In this document: positions 1 to 5,661 of the stretch, in pieces
Position numbering within the stretch: position 1 is the first letter of the stretch
How the letters are laid out: every line of letters begins with the position of its first letter
NCBI GenBank assembly: GCA_964549065.1
Contig: CAZJUC010000071.1
Coordinates: 1 to 14,194, forward strand
Reading direction: 5' to 3'
Source: Sva-07 sp964549065
GTDB lineage: Bacteria > Actinomycetota > Acidimicrobiia > Acidimicrobiales > Ilumatobacteraceae
Length of the DNA stretch: 14,194 nucleotides
The notes under the pieces: generated by a model
What the model saw: the letters and a program-made list of their open reading frames with translations, nothing else
Told to the model about the DNA's origin: nothing
Databases searched by the model: none
Program-made: the position numbers and the translations under genes

Positions 1-562
1 CACCGTCCTGGTGCATGTCCATCGCGAAGTAGGTGATGCCCTGATGCTTGGGCACATCGGAGTTGGTGCGCGCGATCAGCATGCCGAGGTCCGCGTAGTG
101 GCCACCGGACGTCCACACCTTCTGGCCGTTGACGATGTACTCCTCGCCGTCGAGCATCGCTCTGGCCTGCAGCCCGGCAAGGTCGGAGCCGGCGCCGGGC
201 TCACTGAACAGCTGGCACCAGGCGCGCTGGCCGGTGACGATGTCGCGCACGTAGCGCTCGACCTGCTCGGGTGTGCCGTGGGTTGCGATGGTGGGTGCCG
301 CCAGGAGCAGACCCAGACCGCCCGGGGCCCCGAGTGCACCGAACTCGGAGATCGTGTTCGCCACGAGGACAGCGTCGCCACGCGACAGGCCCCGGCCGTA
401 GGCGTTGTCGGGCAACGTGGGCGCCGACCAGCCGGCCAGGCCGAGGCGCTCCCACCATTGCGCGACCGTGAGGTCGGGGTCCCAGTTCTCCTCGAGCCAG
501 GCCCGCACCTCGTCGACGACGTCGTTGCTGCTGGAAGTGGCACGTTCGGCGGTGTCCGTCAT
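1..562 (-). CDS. Acyl-CoA dehydrogenase family protein, N-terminal part (runs off window)
   Basis: The first 187 residues of an acyl-CoA dehydrogenase, a FAD enzyme that introduces an alpha,beta double bond into acyl-CoA thioesters and passes electrons to ETF. It starts at ATG 562 (MTDTAERATSSSND) and stays open to base 1, so the C-terminal part with the catalytic glutamate lies outside the window. Visible are the N-terminal helical region, then the family segment WCQLFSEPGAGSDLAGLQ near residue 120, where SEPGAGSD contacts the FAD and substrate, and the following beta-domain signature NGQKVWTSGG near residue 150. The sequence is most like the large bacterial dehydrogenases seen in steroid and branched-acid catabolism clusters, but the substrate cannot be told. 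It is divergent from the kinase at 920. No clear Shine-Dalgarno is visible. Family assignment is secure, specificity is not. Confidence 0.92.
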   Translation of the reverse strand, partial: MTDTAERATSSSNDVVDEVRAWLEENWDPDLTVAQWWERLGLAGWSAPTLPDNAYGRGLSRGDAVLVANTISEFGALGAPGGLGLLLAAPTIATHGTPEQVERYVRDIVTGQRAWCQLFSEPGAGSDLAGLQARAMLDGEEYIVNGQKVWTSGGHYADLGMLIARTNSDVPKHQGITYFAMDMHQDG

Positions 563-687
563 CGGTACAGCATCGCCGATCGCGTCCGCCGATCACGCAC
601 CGAACGCGTCGCCCGGCCTGCGTTGCGGTTCCGATGGGACGGGCCATCACAACCGCAACAGCAACGAGGGGTTGTCGTGCACCACAT

Positions 688-747
688 CGTGTCCGACTGC
701 CCGACATCGTGCCCGACTGCCGGACACCGTGCCCGACTGCCTGACAC
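688..747. repeat. Three tandem 20-bp near-palindromic units
   Basis: Three head-to-tail 20-bp copies sit at 688-707, 708-727 and 728-747 with core CGTGYCCGACTGCCNGACAY; they differ at a few positions only. Read on the minus strand, the first unit contains TGTCGGGCAGTCGGACA, in which 6 of 8 base pairs around the central A are self-complementary with outer arms TGTC/GACA; the other two units are less symmetric. A 20-bp period is close to two helical turns, so copies would face the same side of DNA. This looks like a cooperative operator array for one of the two divergent genes, or a small interspersed genomic repeat. Which of these is not decided by the sequence. Confidence 0.6.
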
Positions 748-796
748 CGGCACGATCGTCGACTTCTCCGCCAGCCGCCCGCCCCAGCCGCTCGAA

Positions 797-848
797 CGTT
801 CGGGTTGCACTTCGGACGACCCGTCCCGCCAGAACTGCAACGCGAACG
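797..848. other. Inverted repeat upstream of the kinase gene
   Basis: Arms at 797-809 (CGTTCGGGTTGCA) and 836-848 (TGCAACGCGAACG) are complementary at 12 of 13 positions, with a 26-base loop. The left arm overlaps a perfect 10-bp palindrome CGAACGTTCG at 793-802. If transcription starts upstream, this could fold as a leader hairpin ending about 32 nt before the alternative kinase start at 881. It could equally be a dimeric operator. Function is inferred only from symmetry. Confidence 0.45.
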
Positions 849-919
849 GGTGGTCGGTCGGCGAGGTCGTGGTGGCGACGATGCTGGCAACCGGCCGCAC
901 GGCGGGCCATCATCGGTTG

Positions 920-2134
920 ATGGGCATCGACGATCCGATCCTGCCCGCCGCGGTTCACCTGACCAGCGAGCACGCGGACGACGCGTTGCGCCCGGCTGTC
1001 GAACACGCAGGAGGCAGCCTCGTCACGTTCCGATGCACCCAGGTCCACTATCGGCCGGGCCACGACATGGTCGCCCGATATCGCGTCGAGGTCGACTGGG
1101 GCGACGGCACCCCCCGCCGGGAGACCCTGTACGTCGGCACGACCCGTGACGGTGCGCCACCCGGGACCATCGCGATCACCGCCCCCCTGCACGACCACGT
1201 CCTGGCCGCCGGCGTGTGGCGATGGCCCTTCGATCCGAACCTGCCGGCCCTCGAGCGCCTCGCACGAACCACCGAGAAGGTGCTCGCCGATCACGGAGTG
1301 GTCACGTCGGCACGACCAAGGGTGACCGTGGTCGCCTACCGCCCGACCGAACGCGCCGTGTTGCGGATCGACGACGGCGAGCACGCGTGGTTCGCGAAGC
1401 TGGTCCGGCCCGGCGAGGCCGCCGGGCTCGTCCGACGTCACGAACTGTTGGCAGCCTGCGGGCTCCCGGTCCCCGAGCTGGTCGGCCACGATGCCGACGA
1501 AGGGCTGGTGATCATGGCAGAACTTCGCGGCTCGACCCTCCGCGACCTCGTGAAGTCCGACGCGTCGACGTGGCCCGCGCCGAAGGTGCTGGCCGACCTG
1601 GTCCGCCGCGTCCGAACCGTGGATGCGACCGACCTCGCCGCCATGCGGCACCGCCTCCGTGACGGTCCACACCACACTGCACTGCTGGCGTCGGTGTTGC
1701 CCGCAGAACGCGATCGGCTCGCCCGTCTCGACGAACAACTGCAGCACGCGCTCGACGAGGCGGCGCGACGGGAGCCGATGTTCGTGCACGGCGATCTGCA
1801 CGAACGACAGTTGATCGTCGACGACAACCGCATCGTCGGATTGCTCGACATCGACGAGTGCGGCATCGGCGATCCGGTCGACGACGTCGCTGTTCCGGTG
1901 GCCCACCTCCGGTACCGGGCGCTCAGTGCACCGAACGCGGTCCGGATCCATCGGTACGCCGACGGCCTGATCACCGCGGCCGGCGACGTGATCCCACCGG
2001 CGACCGCAGCAGTCGCGTCGGCCGCCGTGCTCGCCGGGCTGGCAACCAGTGCGTTCCGGGCGCAGACGGACGACTGGCCACAGCGAGCAGTCAGCGTGTT
2101 GGATCTGATCGACGACGTGTTGACGACCACCTGA
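920..2134 (+). CDS. APH-family phosphotransferase (kinase), substrate unknown
   Basis: A 404-residue protein with the aminoglycoside phosphotransferase/choline kinase fold. Residues 1-130 form an extra N-terminal domain (QVHYRPGHDMVARYRVEVDW at 41-60) of a kind seen on other actinobacterial APH-like kinases. The kinase N-lobe has a candidate ATP lysine K160 (WFAKLVRP). The catalytic loop is HGDLHERQ (290-297), with base D292 and Q in place of the usual Asn. The metal-binding aspartate is D310 in GLLDIDECGIGDP. Such kinases phosphorylate hydroxyls of small molecules (antibiotics, sugars, choline-like compounds), and nothing here fixes the substrate or supports drug resistance. ATG 920 is chosen because conserved sequence begins just after it; ATG 881 in the same frame would add 13 residues, and neither has a strong Shine-Dalgarno. 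The gene stands alone, divergent from the dehydrogenase. Confidence 0.85.
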   Translation: MGIDDPILPAAVHLTSEHADDALRPAVEHAGGSLVTFRCTQVHYRPGHDMVARYRVEVDWGDGTPRRETLYVGTTRDGAPPGTIAITAPLHDHVLAAGVWRWPFDPNLPALERLARTTEKVLADHGVVTSARPRVTVVAYRPTERAVLRIDDGEHAWFAKLVRPGEAAGLVRRHELLAACGLPVPELVGHDADEGLVIMAELRGSTLRDLVKSDASTWPAPKVLADLVRRVRTVDATDLAAMRHRLRDGPHHTALLASVLPAERDRLARLDEQLQHALDEAARREPMFVHGDLHERQLIVDDNRIVGLLDIDECGIGDPVDDVAVPVAHLRYRALSAPNAVRIHRYADGLITAAGDVIPPATAAVASAAVLAGLATSAFRAQTDDWPQRAVSVLDLIDDVLTTT

Positions 2135-2156
2135 GCGACCCGGGGAATCGCCACGA

Positions 2157-2174
2157 CGTCAAGCGATCGTCAAG
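2157..2174 (+). promoter_or_regulatory. 11-bp-spaced direct repeat, possible OmpR/PhoB-type box
   Basis: The heptamer CGTCAAG occurs at 2157-2163 and again at 2168-2174, exactly 11 bp apart, about 96 bp before the start of the secreted repeat protein. Head-to-tail half-sites with 11-bp period are the usual binding geometry of OmpR/PhoB-family response regulators. Only two copies are present and no regulator is encoded nearby, so this is a suggestion. Confidence 0.3.
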
Positions 2175-2269
2175 ATGTCCGATGGGCTCTTCAGTGCGTC
2201 GACCTCGGCGTCGATACCACATTCGAACAACCAGAGGAACCACACCGATCGGCCACACAGGGGGACCAC

Positions 2270-2821
2270 GTGAAACCACAACGAATCAACTGGAAGGTCG
2301 CCGCCGTCGTGGGTGCAACGACGAGCATGGTCGGCGCCGGAGGATTTGCCCTCGCCGACGAGGTGTCCGACACCAACGACGGGGAACCCGCCACGACCAC
2401 CACTCAATCCGTCTCGGTCGAGCCCGCCCGCCCATCCGCGCCGGTCGTCGTCGAGTCGGATGCCGACGCGATCGACGAGTCCATCGAATCGGTACCGTCA
2501 GCCGAATCCGTGGCCGCCGAGGTTCCCGCTGATCTTGCCGACCCGGCACCGTCGGCCGAATCGATTCCGTCGGTCGAATCGGCCCTTCCGGTCTCGGCCG
2601 AATCGGTCTCCGCCCCTTCGGTCGAACCGGTCTCGGCGCCGTCCGTCTCCGCACCCTCGATCTCGATCGAATCGGTCTCGATCGAATCGGTCTCGGCCGA
2701 ATCGGTCTCCGTTGCCTCGATCGAATCGGTCTCGGCGCCGTCCTTCTCCGCACCCTCCGTCTCGGCCGAATCGGTCTCGGCCGAATCGGTCTCGGCCGCA
2801 TCGGTTGCATCGAGCGACTGA
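2270..2821 (+). CDS. Secreted low-complexity Ser/Val/Glu/Ala repeat protein
   Basis: A 183-residue protein with no family I recognise. It starts at GTG 2270 behind a strong Shine-Dalgarno (AGGGGGA at 2259-2265, 4-nt spacer). The N-terminus is a Sec signal peptide: basic MKPQRINWK, hydrophobic core AAVVGATTSMVGAGG, and a likely cut after ALA near residue 29. The rest is disordered and acidic: Thr-rich at about 40-45, then Ser/Glu/Pro/Ala, with pentapeptide repeats ESVSA, ESVSI and SAPS to the end. No lysine or arginine follows the signal region apart from one Arg. There is no C-terminal membrane helix, LPxTG motif or lipobox, so it appears released or held only by other means. Such tails resemble cell-surface spacer or stalk regions lacking a head domain. 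Codon use stays high-GC like its neighbours. A role in envelope or extracellular matrix is only a guess. Confidence 0.75.
   Translation: MKPQRINWKVAAVVGATTSMVGAGGFALADEVSDTNDGEPATTTTQSVSVEPARPSAPVVVESDADAIDESIESVPSAESVAAEVPADLADPAPSAESIPSVESALPVSAESVSAPSVEPVSAPSVSAPSISIESVSIESVSAESVSVASIESVSAPSFSAPSVSAESVSAESVSAASVASSD
2601..2793 (+). repeat. 15-bp coding repeats encoding ESVS[A/I]
   Basis: The decamer AATCGGTCTC recurs seven times, at 2601, 2670, 2685, 2700, 2724, 2769 and 2784. Adjacent copies are 15 bp apart (five codons, Glu-Ser-Val-Ser-Ala/Ile), and all spacings are multiples of three so the frame is kept. Near-identity at DNA level, not only protein level, suggests recent slippage or unequal crossing-over, and the copy number may vary between strains. 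Confidence 0.8.
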
Positions 2822-2845
2822 GCGACCCGACTCCGATTCCCCGCA

Positions 2846-2867
2846 CTGGCCACCGGCCGGGTGGCAG
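2846..2867. terminator. Hairpin between convergent genes, possible bidirectional terminator
   Basis: CTG and CCACC pair with GGTGG and CAG around a 5-base GGCCG loop, an 8-bp stem with one bulged G. It lies between the stop at 2821 and the opposing stop at 2898. There is no T-tract, so it is not a textbook intrinsic terminator, though actinobacterial terminators often lack one. Confidence 0.35.
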
Positions 2868-2897
2868 CGCGCGCCGCCGCCCGGCACCGCACCCCGT

Positions 2898-3437
2898 CTA
2901 CGCGGCGGGAGCGGCCTCGACGGGGATCAGCACCTCGTTGTGCCGGAGGAACCACGGCTTCCAGGGCGGGTCGTAGCGCGCCCAGATCGGCTCACCGTGT
3001 ACGACCACGCCGTGTGCCTCCAGTCCACGCCGGAGCAGCTCGAGCTGGTGTTCGAACCCGCTTTGCGACCATCGGCCGCTGTAGCGGATCGCCGCCAGGA
3101 GCTGCTCGTCGACGCGTGCGAGCCGGACGCGGTCGTCGTTCGGTGTCGGCAGCGACTCCACGTCGCCGTACGCGCTCGGCATCATGAACCGGACACGGAA
3201 CTCGTCGCCGACGCGCTCCTGGGTGACCGGCGTGGTCATCGAGATCTTGGCGCCGTCGCCGTCTGCGGTCCGGTTGCCTCCGAAGATGTACCCGGCGAGC
3301 CGGCGGAAGGCCCCGTTGCCGGCACCCTCCATCGAGCCCCGAACGCGCGTCTCTGCGACCACGTAGGGCTGGTATCGACGGATCTCGATCTCGCCGATCC
3401 GTCGTTCGACCTCGTAGACGGGGCTCTCGTACGTCAC
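2898..3437 (-). CDS. SOUL family haem-binding protein
   Basis: A 179-residue SOUL/HBP family protein, small cytosolic proteins that bind haem or tetrapyrroles. The whole sequence reads as the family: YEVERRIGEIEIRRYQPYVVAE at 8-29 in two parts (YEVERRIG, then EIEIRRYQPYVVAE), GAFRRLAGYIFGGN at 42-55, the hallmark KISMTTPVTQ at 64-73, FRVRFMMPS at 80-88, and the C-terminal ARYDPPWKPWFLRHNEVLIP. Length is typical. GTG 3437 is taken as start because the conserved region begins right there and because its GTGA overlaps the stop of the 38-codon ORF upstream, suggesting coupled translation; a GGAGG lies about 14 nt upstream. It is third in an apparent operon led by the Rieske fusion gene, so it may share SoxR control. 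Which tetrapyrrole it handles is unknown. Confidence 0.9.
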   Translation of the reverse strand: MTYESPVYEVERRIGEIEIRRYQPYVVAETRVRGSMEGAGNGAFRRLAGYIFGGNRTADGDGAKISMTTPVTQERVGDEFRVRFMMPSAYGDVESLPTPNDDRVRLARVDEQLLAAIRYSGRWSQSGFEHQLELLRRGLEAHGVVVHGEPIWARYDPPWKPWFLRHNEVLIPVEAAPAA

Positions 3438-3550
3438 GACCCGAGTATCGCCCTCCGCCGGGGTGCACCACGACGATGGTGTCCGGCCGGCGCTCGGCTC
3501 GCGGGATCCGCCCGGCGATCCCAGAACACGACGCACACGAGGGGTGTCAT
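3434..3550 (-). CDS. Candidate 38-residue microprotein bridging two genes
   Basis: A short frame starts at ATG 3550, overlapping the stop of the Rieske gene as ATGA, and ends at a TGA that overlaps the GTG start of the SOUL gene as GTGA. A good Shine-Dalgarno GAGGTG (3556-3561 on the plus coordinates) stands 5 nt before the ATG. The product begins hydrophobic (MTPLVCVVFWD) and then becomes strongly basic (HHRRGAPRRRAILGS), 38 residues in all, with no known domain. The double overlap and ribosome site argue for real translation, perhaps only to carry ribosomes to the SOUL start. Against it: short frames are common by chance in GC-rich DNA, and the double overlap depends on the SOUL start chosen here. 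Confidence 0.45.
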   Translation of the reverse strand: MTPLVCVVFWDRRADPASRAPAGHHRRGAPRRRAILGS

Positions 3551-5160
3551 CGCTGCACCTCGGCGTTGAGGAAGTCGATCGATCGATCGACGGTGGCGGC
3601 GACGAACCGTTCGAGCTTCGGCGCGGCGAGAAAGCGGGCCGTTGCATCGAGCGGAAGGGTCGATTCCGACCGCTCGGCTTCGATCGCTGCCGCACGCGAC
3701 GTCTTGACCGCGTGGGCGTGGACGATGAACGCCGTCGTCCCGTCGAGCAGTGACTGGCGCTGCAACTCTCGGCCGTAGGCAGACCGGGTGGGCGCCAGCG
3801 GAACGATCTCCTCCGGATCGCCGATGCCGGTGTGCCACTCGTGGCGACCGGTCCACTGCGCGAGGAACGCGGTGAACAACACGAGTCGCAGCAGGTCGGG
3901 CGTCGGCCCCGCAGGGGCGTGGGCGACGTGCCAGCGTACGGCGTTGGCGTAGGTGAGCCCGTGGGTGATGTCGAGCCAGCCGAAGTCGTCGGCGAAGTCG
4001 AACTCGCCGACGACGTCGTAGCGCAGCATCCGATCGCTGACCGCATGCACCACCACGTCGAGCACGTCGTCGATGGACGCCCCGTCGCTCAACGCCTCGA
4101 CGGTCGCCTCGACCGGCGCCGCTCGTCGATCGCCGAGCAGCGCACTGCGCAGCCGCCCGTCGTCGCTCCAGCCGTCCACCGGAGTCGCCGGCGCGAGCGC
4201 CGCGAGGTCGACGGCGCCCAGCGCCTTCATGAACGGCCGCATGTACGGCAACTTGTCCTCGCGGGTGCCGTACACGAGGGTGGGAACCAGATACGGCAGC
4301 ACGGTGGCGGCGCGTTCCCAGCCGATCATGTCGAGGAGTTCGAACGCCTTCTGGCCGTAGATCGCCCCGTGCCCGTACGACAGATGATGGTCGGTGACCA
4401 CCGAGGTGAACCACGTTCGCAGTTCGTCGGGGCCGTCGCCGCGCTCGACGGCGGCCAGCACCATCGCCTGCGCCACCTCGGTCTGTTCGTGTTCGATCGC
4501 CGTGCGGAAGGCGGAGTTGGTCGCGGTCGACGCGTCGGCCGGGTCGGGCAGCGGGTTGACCGGCCGGTTGCGTTCCGTCTCGGCGATGCCCATGATCCCC
4601 TGCACGATCGGCAGCGCCCGCTGGTCGCCCTCGTACAGGTCGATCATCGACAGGCAGTCGGTCGCCGACGCCACCGAGTGACCCCAGCCGAACTCGGCTC
4701 GGGGTGCACCGTGGGCGATTGCCTCCCAGACCAGTTCCCCCGGGTTGGCGTCGGCCTGGAGGAGCCGGACGACGTCACGGGCGACCTGGCCGGTGTAGTT
4801 GCGTTCGATCCCCCGCCGCAGGCTTGCCTGCAGCTTCGGCCGGAGCTCGACGGGGTCGGGGCGGTTGACGGTGACCTGCACGGCGCCGTCGTCGGCCACG
4901 TCGACGCGATGGCAGGCGACGTCCTCCTCGCCCTGCACGCACACGCCGTCGCTCACCCGGAACTTCCAGTTGTGCCAGGCGCAGGTGAGCAGGTCACCGT
5001 CGAGTTCGCCCTGGGTGAGGCCGTAGCCCTCGTGCGGGCAGGCGTGGTCGATGGCGTGGAGGCCGTCCGCGGTGCGCACGAGGCACACCCGGCGGCCGTC
5101 GACCTTGACCATCTTCATGGTGCCGATCTCGAGATCGTCGATGGAGAGTTGACTGTTCAT
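3547..5160 (-). CDS. Rieske [2Fe-2S] domain fused to a large His-rich helical domain (putative oxidoreductase)
   Basis: A 537-residue two-part protein. Residues 1-100 are a complete Rieske ferredoxin domain with ligands C41-x-H43 (CPHEGYG) and C60-x-x-H63 (CAWHNWKF), preceded by the usual ADGLHAIDHA strand. Residues about 105-537 are helical and carry recurring glycine-histidine motifs: GWGHS (H161), YGHGAIYG (H264), DITHGLTYA (H400), with more His at 258-259, 372, 411, 414, 440, 443, 481 and 483. The segments around H161, H264 and H400 look like copies of one helical unit. I do not recognise this domain with certainty; a distant link to questin oxidase-like proteins (DUF4243) is possible. 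It lacks the ring-hydroxylating oxygenase alpha-subunit sequence. Probable role: Rieske-fed redox or oxygenase chemistry. The start at ATG 5160 sits almost at the predicted transcription start of a SoxR-type promoter. It is first gene of an operon with the microprotein and SOUL gene. Confidence 0.85.
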   Translation of the reverse strand: MNSQLSIDDLEIGTMKMVKVDGRRVCLVRTADGLHAIDHACPHEGYGLTQGELDGDLLTCAWHNWKFRVSDGVCVQGEEDVACHRVDVADDGAVQVTVNRPDPVELRPKLQASLRRGIERNYTGQVARDVVRLLQADANPGELVWEAIAHGAPRAEFGWGHSVASATDCLSMIDLYEGDQRALPIVQGIMGIAETERNRPVNPLPDPADASTATNSAFRTAIEHEQTEVAQAMVLAAVERGDGPDELRTWFTSVVTDHHLSYGHGAIYGQKAFELLDMIGWERAATVLPYLVPTLVYGTREDKLPYMRPFMKALGAVDLAALAPATPVDGWSDDGRLRSALLGDRRAAPVEATVEALSDGASIDDVLDVVVHAVSDRMLRYDVVGEFDFADDFGWLDITHGLTYANAVRWHVAHAPAGPTPDLLRLVLFTAFLAQWTGRHEWHTGIGDPEEIVPLAPTRSAYGRELQRQSLLDGTTAFIVHAHAVKTSRAAAIEAERSESTLPLDATARFLAAPKLERFVAATVDRSIDFLNAEVQR

Positions 5161-5177
5161 GTCTCCGACGGTAAAAC
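5149..5177 (+). promoter_or_regulatory. Predicted soxR promoter (leaderless)
   Basis: On the plus strand TTGACT (5149-5154) is followed after exactly 17 bp by TAAAAC (5172-5177). Initiation about 7 nt downstream would fall on the soxR ATG at 5185, so the message would be leaderless, in keeping with the absence of a Shine-Dalgarno. The -10 element touches the left arm of the SoxR dyad, so bound SoxR should hinder this promoter and autoregulate. Confidence 0.5.
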
Positions 5178-5198
5178 TTCAACAATGGTTGAAGTCAA
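5168..5198 (-). promoter_or_regulatory. SoxR-type promoter of the Rieske gene with 19-bp spacer
   Basis: On the minus strand the -35 TTGACT (plus 5193-5198) and -10 TACCGT (plus 5168-5173) are separated by exactly 19 bp, the long spacer typical of promoters activated by MerR/SoxR proteins through DNA distortion. The dyad at 5176-5195 lies within this spacer and overlaps the end of the -35, as I recall for E. coli soxS. Initiation would fall 0-2 nt before the ATG at 5160, giving a leaderless or nearly leaderless mRNA. Confidence 0.7.
5176..5195. promoter_or_regulatory. SoxR operator, perfect 8-4-8 dyad
   Basis: ACTTCAAC (5176-5183) and GTTGAAGT (5188-5195) are perfect inverted repeats around the 4-base centre AATG. 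Dyad size and position match SoxR boxes, although the half-site differs from the enterobacterial CCTCAAG form. The soxR start codon ATG (5185-5187) lies in the operator centre, so bound regulator would physically cover its own gene start. Confidence 0.75.
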
Positions 5199-5658
5199 GA
5201 GGTCGTCCGCGAGAACGTTCACGGTCGGCGAGGTGGCCCACCGAGCGGGCGTCGCGACGTCGGCACTGCGCTTCTACGAGGCGAACGGCCTGATCGCCGG
5301 CGACCGTACCGACGCCGGCCACCGCCGCTACCGGGCCGACGTGATGCGCCGGGTCGGGTTCATCAAGGTGGCGCAACGCGTGGGGCTGAGCCTCGAGGAG
5401 ATCCGGGCCGCGCTCGATTCGCTGCCGGCGAGCCGCACACCGAACCGGCGCGACTGGGCGCGTCTGGCGGCGTCGTGGCAGCCGATCCTCGACGAGCGGA
5501 TCGCGTTGCTCGAGGCGATGAAGGCGAAGCTCGACGGCTGCATCGGCTGCGGTTGCCTCAGCCTCGACACCTGTGCGCTCTACAACCCTGGTGACGGGGC
5601 CGCCGAGCGCGGTCCCGGCCCTCGGTTCCTCCTCGGCGACACTCCCAACGCTCCCTGA
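5185..5658 (+). CDS. soxR: Redox-sensitive transcriptional regulator SoxR
   Basis: A 157-residue MerR-family protein. The winged helix-turn-helix spans about residues 11-50 (FTVGEVAHRAGVATSALRFY, then GLI.GDRTDAGHRRYRADV), followed by a dimerisation helix at about 90-117. The [2Fe-2S] cluster loop contains C119, C122, C124 and C130 (CIGCGCLSLDTCALYNPGD), the same spacing and, by my count, the same numbering as E. coli SoxR. Oxidation of this cluster by redox-cycling compounds switches SoxR to an activator; in actinomycetes it usually responds to redox-active antibiotics and quinones and controls oxidoreductases rather than soxS. It is transcribed divergently from the Rieske fusion gene across one shared operator, making that operon the evident target. 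No other start codon is available near the conserved region. Family call is secure; the inducer is not known. Confidence 0.95.
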   Translation: MVEVKRSSARTFTVGEVAHRAGVATSALRFYEANGLIAGDRTDAGHRRYRADVMRRVGFIKVAQRVGLSLEEIRAALDSLPASRTPNRRDWARLAASWQPILDERIALLEAMKAKLDGCIGCGCLSLDTCALYNPGDGAAERGPGPRFLLGDTPNAP

Positions 5659-5661
5659 ATC

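Larger units (their letters stand above)
563..919. other. Divergent intergenic region without a gene
   Basis: This 357-bp stretch separates the start codons of the acyl-CoA dehydrogenase (leftward) and the kinase (rightward). I see no convincing protein: the open frames crossing it are continuations of antisense frames and match no family I recognise. It holds the 20-bp tandem repeats at 688-747 and the inverted repeat at 797-848, both annotated separately. Promoters for both genes must lie here, but I cannot point to good -35/-10 pairs. Confidence 0.6.

Noticed and set aside
11..880. N-terminal extension of the kinase frame upstream to base 11
   Set aside because: It is antisense to the acyl-CoA dehydrogenase and then crosses the tandem repeats; kinase-like sequence starts only after 920.
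2404..2955. Minus-strand frame encoding an acidic Thr/Glu/Asp/Ser repeat opposite the secreted protein
   Set aside because: The 15-bp repeats stay open in several frames. Only the plus frame has a signal peptide and a strong Shine-Dalgarno, and the minus frame would overrun the end of the SOUL gene.
3575..3590. Four TCGA tandem units
   Set aside because: They encode part of the VDRSIDF segment of the Rieske gene and are explained by codon choice.
3832..5184. Long plus-strand frame in phase with soxR running antisense to the Rieske gene
   Set aside because: The minus-strand protein has Rieske ligands and a clear gene structure; the plus frame is open only because of GC-rich codon bias, and SoxR homology begins right at ATG 5185.
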